Source: Saprospiraceae bacterium (GTDB taxonomy: Bacteria; Bacteroidota; Bacteroidia; Chitinophagales; Saprospiraceae). From it: 64,000 bases of DNA. Positions 59,626 to 64,000 of the stretch are shown here, piece by piece. The position numbers and the translations under genes are program-made. The stretch covers positions 124,001-188,000 of the forward strand of contig JAHCHX010000002.1 in the NCBI GenBank assembly GCA_026129545.1, read 5' to 3'. The notes below the pieces were generated by a model. The model was not told the origin of the DNA. It saw nothing but the letters and a program-made list of their open reading frames with translations, and made no database searches. Within the stretch, counting starts at the first letter, position 1; every line of letters begins with the position of its first letter.

Positions 59626-62367
59626 ATGAAAAACATCCTACTCCTCCATATACTCCTCCTCGGGGCGCTCGGCCCCGCCCTATCCCAAAAGCGCCTCCAC
59701 GTCAACCACGCCGCCACCGGCCAGAACAACGGCTCCTCCTGGGCCGACGCATACGCCGACCTGCACGCCGCCCTCGCCGCCGCCCAGCCCGGCGACGAGG
59801 TGTGGGTGGCCGAGGGCGAGTACAGACCCACCACCGGCACCGCCCGGGACATTTATTTCGACCTCAAAAGCGGCGTGGCGCTCTACGGCGGCTTCGCCGG
59901 CACCGAGGCCGACCTCGCGCAGCGCGACTGGCAGGCCCACCCCACCGTGCTGAGCGGCGACATCGGCACGGCGGGCGACAGCACCGACAACTCCTACACC
60001 ATCCTCTACATGGGGGAGCCGGACAGCCTGACGGTGGTGGACGGGCTGGTGTTCCGCTTCGGACAGGCCGACTATCCGGGCGTCGCGGCCGCCGACCTGC
60101 CGCGCATGGCGGGCGGCGCGCTGTTCGTCATGGCACGCGACGAGGAGGCCTACTGCACCGTCTCCAACTGCCGCTTCGAGCGCAACTACGCGCGGCTGCA
60201 CGGCGGGGCGGTGTACGTGGACGGCAGCGGCACGGGGTCGGTGGCCCCGACCTTCCGCGACTGCGTGTTCGAGCGCAACCGCGCCGGGCAGGACGGCGGC
60301 GGGCTGTACCGCAACGGCTGCGCCTGGGTGGACAGGATGGACTTCGAGGGCTGCAGGTTCACAGGCAACCTCGCCGGTCGCAACGGCGGCGGGCTGTTCG
60401 TGCTGGATGCCGAGCGGACGGACGTGATTGACGTGTATCGGTGCGAGTTCGCGCAAAACGATGCCGTAATGGGCGGCGGAGGAGCCACCCTGAGGGTGGG
60501 GCGAAACGCCGGAGCAAAAGTAAGGGTGGAAGGATGCAGGTTTATTGAAAACAAGCATAGTGCTTTAGCAATACAAAATCGCAATTTGCTTTATCTTAAA
60601 AAAGCGTCCATTAGCAATTGTACCTTTTTACGAAATGAGGCAAATTCATACTTTGTAACCGACGTTTGGTTTGACAATATTGACCTGACATCGGGAGAAA
60701 CAGTCGCTTCAATAATTGACAATCGCTTTGAAGAGACAAACTCTGGGAAACCTATATTTGCTGGCTATGATGCCTTATTTGGGGGGAAGATTTACTTCGT
60801 AAGAGATTCCATAATAAGCTGTATATCCGGAGTCCCAGTAAAAGCATCTGCAACATCAATTTACAAAGACATTTTTATTGAAAATTCTCACTTTACATCC
60901 TTGTTTCATTCAACTTCAGTCAATTATCTTGCATTTCATGTGAAGGTATTAAACTCTTCATGTCAGAATCTTTTTCATACCGAATCTTTTTGTGAGATAA
61001 CATTAATAAACTCTACTTTTTATGATTGCTCTATGGAAGAACTTTGCTCAAGCAAGCAAAATTCAAAGATTTTTCTTCAGAATAGTATATTCGATAGATT
61101 ATCATTAAATTCTTTTTATGGAATAGGTGCCAGTATTGGCCCCCCGGAGTACCATATCAGTCATTGCGTCTTAGATACTCTTGATTGTGCTTCATCAATA
61201 GGATTCTACCAAGTCTTCTGCGAAAACGTCCAAACCGGCCTCGACCCCATGTTCGTCAACCCCGCCGCCAGCGACTTCCGCCTCCAAGGCTGCTCCCCCC
61301 TCGTCAACGCCGGCAACAACCTCCACGCCGCCAACATCCCCACCGACCTCGCCGGAAACCCCCGCATACAGGACGGCACGGTGGACATCGGCGCCTACGA
61401 AACCCCCGCCCTCGCCCTCGCCGCAGCGCCGGACGTCAAGGCCGCCTGCGCGGGCCTGCCCGACGGCGCCATCGCCCTGCCCCTCGTCGGCGAATGCCCG
61501 CCCCTCGCCTTCGAGTGGCAGTCCGGCGCCCTCTCCGGCGACTCGCTCTCCGGCCTCGCCCCCGGCAACTACCTGCTCACCGTCACCGACGCCAGGGGAA
61601 ACTCCCTGACGGCCTCCGTCACGGTGCCCGCCGCCCCCGCGCCCACCCTGCAGGTGGACGGCCAGCCCATCTCCTGCTTCGGCGCCGCCGACGCCATGCT
61701 CTCCGTCAGGGCGCTCACCGGGAAGCCCCCCTTCGCCTACCTGTGGTCGCCCTCCGGCGCCACCGACTCGGTGGACACCAACCTCGGCCCCGGCCCGGCC
61801 TCCGTCACCGTCACCGACGGCTGGGGCTGCACGGCCACCTTCTCCTTCGACATCCCCGAGCCGGACACCCTGCAGTTCGCCGCCACCGTCACCCGGCCCT
61901 CCACGCCCCAGAGCGCCGACGGGGGCATCGTGGTGAACAGCGTGACGGGCGGCACGCCGCCCTACGCCTACCTGTGGGAGCCGGGCGGCAGCATGGAGGC
62001 CATTCTTGCGGGGCTGTCGGAGGGCACCTACGCGCTGACGGTGACGGACGCGCGGGGCTGCGAGGCGGCGTGGACGTTCGAGGTGAAGGCGCTGGTGGGC
62101 GTGACGGAGGCGGAGGGCGTGGCCATGCTGGTCATCTGGCCGAACCCGGCGGGGGAGGGGGCGTGGCTGCGGTGGGAGGGGGCGATGCCGTCGGTGCTGG
62201 AGATGTACGACGCTCGGGGTCGGCTGGTTCGGTCGGAGCGGGTGTCGGCGGCGGGCGCGGCGTGGCGGGTGGGTCTGGGGGGCTTGGCCGCCGGGGCGTA
62301 CGCGGTGATTTTGCGCGACGGGAGTGGCAAGGCGGTGGGCGTGGGAAGGTTGGTGAGGGGTTATTAG
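59626..62367 (+). CDS. Secreted beta-helix / SprB-repeat T9SS surface protein
   Basis: A 913-residue protein. Signal peptide MKNILLLHILLLGALGPALSQ; then a right-handed beta-helix region (about 25-590) with a polymorphic-repeat pattern (VSNCRFERNYARLHGGAVYVDG, FRDCVFERNRAGQDGGGLY) and a closing LVNAGNN ... DLAGNPRIQDGTVDIGAYE. Two SprB-like repeats follow (PPFAYLWSPSGATDSV, PPYAYLWEPGGSMEAILAGLSEGTYALTVTDARGC), then a T9SS type A sorting domain (VIWPNPAGEGAWLRWEGA ... LAAGAYAVIL). Base composition changes sharply inside the gene: about 60520-61210 is AT-rich while both flanks are very GC-rich. Start by signal peptide. Confidence 0.88.
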   Translation: MKNILLLHILLLGALGPALSQKRLHVNHAATGQNNGSSWADAYADLHAALAAAQPGDEVWVAEGEYRPTTGTARDIYFDLKSGVALYGGFAGTEADLAQRDWQAHPTVLSGDIGTAGDSTDNSYTILYMGEPDSLTVVDGLVFRFGQADYPGVAAADLPRMAGGALFVMARDEEAYCTVSNCRFERNYARLHGGAVYVDGSGTGSVAPTFRDCVFERNRAGQDGGGLYRNGCAWVDRMDFEGCRFTGNLAGRNGGGLFVLDAERTDVIDVYRCEFAQNDAVMGGGGATLRVGRNAGAKVRVEGCRFIENKHSALAIQNRNLLYLKKASISNCTFLRNEANSYFVTDVWFDNIDLTSGETVASIIDNRFEETNSGKPIFAGYDALFGGKIYFVRDSIISCISGVPVKASATSIYKDIFIENSHFTSLFHSTSVNYLAFHVKVLNSSCQNLFHTESFCEITLINSTFYDCSMEELCSSKQNSKIFLQNSIFDRLSLNSFYGIGASIGPPEYHISHCVLDTLDCASSIGFYQVFCENVQTGLDPMFVNPAASDFRLQGCSPLVNAGNNLHAANIPTDLAGNPRIQDGTVDIGAYETPALALAAAPDVKAACAGLPDGAIALPLVGECPPLAFEWQSGALSGDSLSGLAPGNYLLTVTDARGNSLTASVTVPAAPAPTLQVDGQPISCFGAADAMLSVRALTGKPPFAYLWSPSGATDSVDTNLGPGPASVTVTDGWGCTATFSFDIPEPDTLQFAATVTRPSTPQSADGGIVVNSVTGGTPPYAYLWEPGGSMEAILAGLSEGTYALTVTDARGCEAAWTFEVKALVGVTEAEGVAMLVIWPNPAGEGAWLRWEGAMPSVLEMYDARGRLVRSERVSAAGAAWRVGLGGLAAGAYAVILRDGSGKAVGVGRLVRGY
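60520..61210. other. AT-rich block inside the GC-rich surface-protein gene
   Basis: Line counts from the sequence: 60541-60600 has 16 G/C of 60, while 60301-60360 has 40 of 60 and 61501-61560 has 46 of 60, all in one frame. The block encodes beta-helix coils rich in Asn, Ser, Phe and Ile (for example IFLQNSIFDRLSLNSF). It fits replacement of the helix middle by recombination with foreign DNA. Confidence 0.8.
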
Positions 62368-62658
62368 GGGTTATTAGGGGTCATTAAAGGTCATTAAGGG
62401 TGAGAGTGTTTAGAAAACTGTGTCATCCCAAGGGAGACGATAAGAAAACACAGAGGCACGAAGGGCACAGAGTTTTGGTTTTCAATAATTTACATTCCTT
62501 TAAGTGCGGCGTGTATTGCGTAAAAAGAAAACATCCGGTATGGTTTGACACACTTTTCTGAACACTCTCTTAAGGGTCATTAGGGGTCATTGATGAAGCT
62601 TGCCTAACTCAAAAATTACCCTTAATGACCTTTAATGACCCTTAATGACCCTTACCCC
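62357..62658. repeat. Inverted GGGGTCATTA array between converging genes
   Basis: Left arm of 10-bp units GGGGTTATTA/GGGGTCATTA from 62357, which includes the stop codon at 62365-62367. The right arm (about 62571-62597 and 62623-62658) carries both sense copies (AGGGTCATTA) and complementary units AATGACCCTT next to the guaA stop. A MITE-like element (62402-62569) is inserted in it. Confidence 0.85.
62402..62569. mobile_element. 168-bp MITE with 24-bp terminal repeats and 8-bp duplication
   Basis: Ends GAGAGTGTTTAGAAAACTGT.. (62402-62425) and the complement of GAGAGTGTTCAGAAAAGTGT.. (62546-62569), 22 of 24 positions matching. Flanked by TTAAGGGT on both sides (62394-62401 and 62570-62577). 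It encodes nothing. Terminal sequence and 8-bp duplication recall IS256-type elements; that is a guess. A solo end lies at 16021. Confidence 0.82.
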
Positions 62659-62662
62659 CCTT

Positions 62663-64000
62663 TTATTCCCATTCAATTGTCGCCGGTGGTTTCGTCGAAA
62701 TATCAAAAACCACGCGGTTGATGCCTTTCACGTTGTTGATGATTTCACTGCTCACCTCGGCGAGGAAGTCGTATGGCAGGCGGCTCCACTCTGCCGTCAT
62801 GCCGTCGGTCGAGTTGACGGCACGGAGGGCGATGGTTTGCTCGTAGGTGCGTTCGTCGCCCATAACGCCCACAGAATGAATGGGCAAGAGAATCGTCCCG
62901 GCTTGCCACACCTCGTCGTAGAGGCCGTGTTCGCGGAGTTTTCCGATATAAATGGCATCGGCTTCTTGTAGCATTTTCACTTTGTCAGGGGTGATGTCAC
63001 CCAAAATGCGGATGCCAAGGCCCGGGCCGGGGAAGGGGTGGCGGTTCAGGATATTGGGCGGCACACCGAGTTCTTTGCCTACACGCCTCACCTCGTCTTT
63101 GAAGAGCATCCGCAGTGGTTCCACGATTTTCAGTTTCAATTTTTCAGGCAAACCACCCACGTTGTGGTGGCTCTTGATGGTCACCGACGGCCCGTGTACG
63201 CTGATGGATTCAATCACGTCGGGGTAAATCGTCCCCTGTCCAAGCCATTGAAAATCGGGGTGCGCCTCCGATTCCTCCTCAAAAATCTCGATGAAAAGCC
63301 TTCCGATGATTTTGCGTTTTTCCTCTGGGTTGCTCACGCCCGCGAGTGCCGCGTAGAACCGTTGTTTCGCGTCCACGCCCTCGATGTTAAGTCCCATGTC
63401 CTCATAAGAGTGAAGCACCTGTTCAAACTCGTTTTTGCGCAACAGGCCATTGTCCACAAAAAAACAAAACAACCGAGCGCCGATGGCGCGGTGGAGCAAG
63501 GTGGCGGCCACTGTGGAGTCCACGCCGCCCGAAAGCGCCATAATCACTTTCTCGTTGCCAATTTGTTGGCGCAGGGTCTCCACCGTTTCTTCCACAAAAT
63601 GCGCCGCCGTCCAGTCGCCCGTGCAACCGCAGATGTCGCGGACAAAATTTTTCAAAATCTCGAACCCTTCGAGGCTGTGATACACCTCCGGGTGGAATTG
63701 GATACCGTACACCGGCGCGGCAAATTGGCTGTTTTTCGAGCGGAAGGCCGCGTAGGGAATCGTGTCTGAATGCCCCAACACCTCGAAACCTTCCGGCAAG
63801 CGCAAGATGGTGTCCGAATGGCTCATCCACACCTGCGAGCGTTTGGAGATGCCTGCGAAGAAGGGGTCGTTCGGTGCGTTGTGCTGGAGCATCACCTTGC
63901 CGTACTCGCGCTTTTCGGACTGCACCACCTCGCCGCCGTAAAAATCCGCCGTGAGTTGCGCCCCGTAGCAGATGCCGAGCAGGGGTTTTCTGCCCGCGAT
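62663..64000 (-). CDS. guaA: GMP synthase (glutamine-hydrolysing), 5' part beyond the window
   Basis: The frame is open to the right edge, so the N-terminus is missing. Visible: the amidotransferase nucleophile LLGICYGAQL close to the edge and its His/Glu YGIQFHPEVYHS; then the ATP-pyrophosphatase loop ALSGGVDSTVAATLLHRAIG; then the dimerisation domain (LGVPPNILNRHPFPGPGLGIRILGDI, PYDFLAEVSSEIINNVKGINRVVFDISTKPPATIEWE). It converts XMP to GMP using glutamine. All catalytic residues visible are intact. Its stop meets the end of the 62357-62658 array. Confidence 0.97.
   Translation of the reverse strand: MAGRKPLLGICYGAQLTADFYGGEVVQSEKREYGKVMLQHNAPNDPFFAGISKRSQVWMSHSDTILRLPEGFEVLGHSDTIPYAAFRSKNSQFAAPVYGIQFHPEVYHSLEGFEILKNFVRDICGCTGDWTAAHFVEETVETLRQQIGNEKVIMALSGGVDSTVAATLLHRAIGARLFCFFVDNGLLRKNEFEQVLHSYEDMGLNIEGVDAKQRFYAALAGVSNPEEKRKIIGRLFIEIFEEESEAHPDFQWLGQGTIYPDVIESISVHGPSVTIKSHHNVGGLPEKLKLKIVEPLRMLFKDEVRRVGKELGVPPNILNRHPFPGPGLGIRILGDITPDKVKMLQEADAIYIGKLREHGLYDEVWQAGTILLPIHSVGVMGDERTYEQTIALRAVNSTDGMTAEWSRLPYDFLAEVSSEIINNVKGINRVVFDISTKPPATIEWE

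Overview
The window reads as a chromosome segment of a free-living Bacteroidota bacterium, most like the Saprospiraceae/Lewinellaceae. Evidence: a SusC/SusD pair, a TamL-type outer-membrane assembly protein, DUF5686, type IX secretion (T9SS) C-terminal sorting domains, SprB-like repeats, several Uma2-family genes, and promoters of the Bacteroidota TTTG/TAnnTTTG type. Shine-Dalgarno sites are not evident. There are no rRNA or tRNA genes and no CRISPR array that I can see. Genes cut by the window edges are a glucoamylase-like/esterase fusion (left) and guaA (right).

Layout. 1-10 kb: a glycan-use locus (glucoamylase-esterase, GH3 beta-glucosidase, SusC, SusD) interleaved with three Uma2 genes. 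10-18 kb: housekeeping genes (corrinoid adenosyltransferase, EttA, DUF1573 lipoprotein, inositol monophosphatase, PrsW-type protease, DUF4197 lipoprotein, Bcp peroxiredoxin, di-haem peroxidase). 18.5-28.5 kb: an unusual block of membrane and coiled-coil proteins (small hydrophobic protein, OmpA-like protein, coiled coil, four-TM coiled coil, lipoprotein-like protein) leading into a large TPR-CHAT caspase-like protein. That gene converges, with overlapping ends, on an ECF-type sigma factor/putative anti-sigma operon. 28.6-47.5 kb: envelope and core genes (DUF937-OmpA, TamL, SpoU methyltransferase, ACMSD-like amidohydrolase, porin-like protein, MBL hydrolase, Der, sugar transferase, DUF5686, Uma2, PfkA, BadF-type kinase, glucosaminidase). 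47.6-54 kb: outer-membrane protein, DUF2306-like protein, membrane LytTR regulator, GH32 fructan hydrolase and sugar porter, probably a small fructan/sucrose locus. 54-56 kb: SecG, TPR-like protein, LptE. 56.4-62.4 kb: two large, very GC-rich T9SS surface proteins. The first has a 13-G tract at its 5' end and the second has an AT-rich block in its middle.

The most striking feature is the non-coding DNA. Four junctions between converging genes hold short tandem repeats arranged as two inverted arms that start at the stop codons of both genes. The repeat unit differs at each junction (GTTGATA, TGTTYGT, AAATCGY, GGGGTCATTA) but the architecture is the same. Two of these arrays carry MITE-like insertions with visible target-site duplications. 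At least five other short dispersed repeat families recur in the window. One palindromic family (three copies) always lies just upstream of a minus-strand gene that follows another minus-strand gene.
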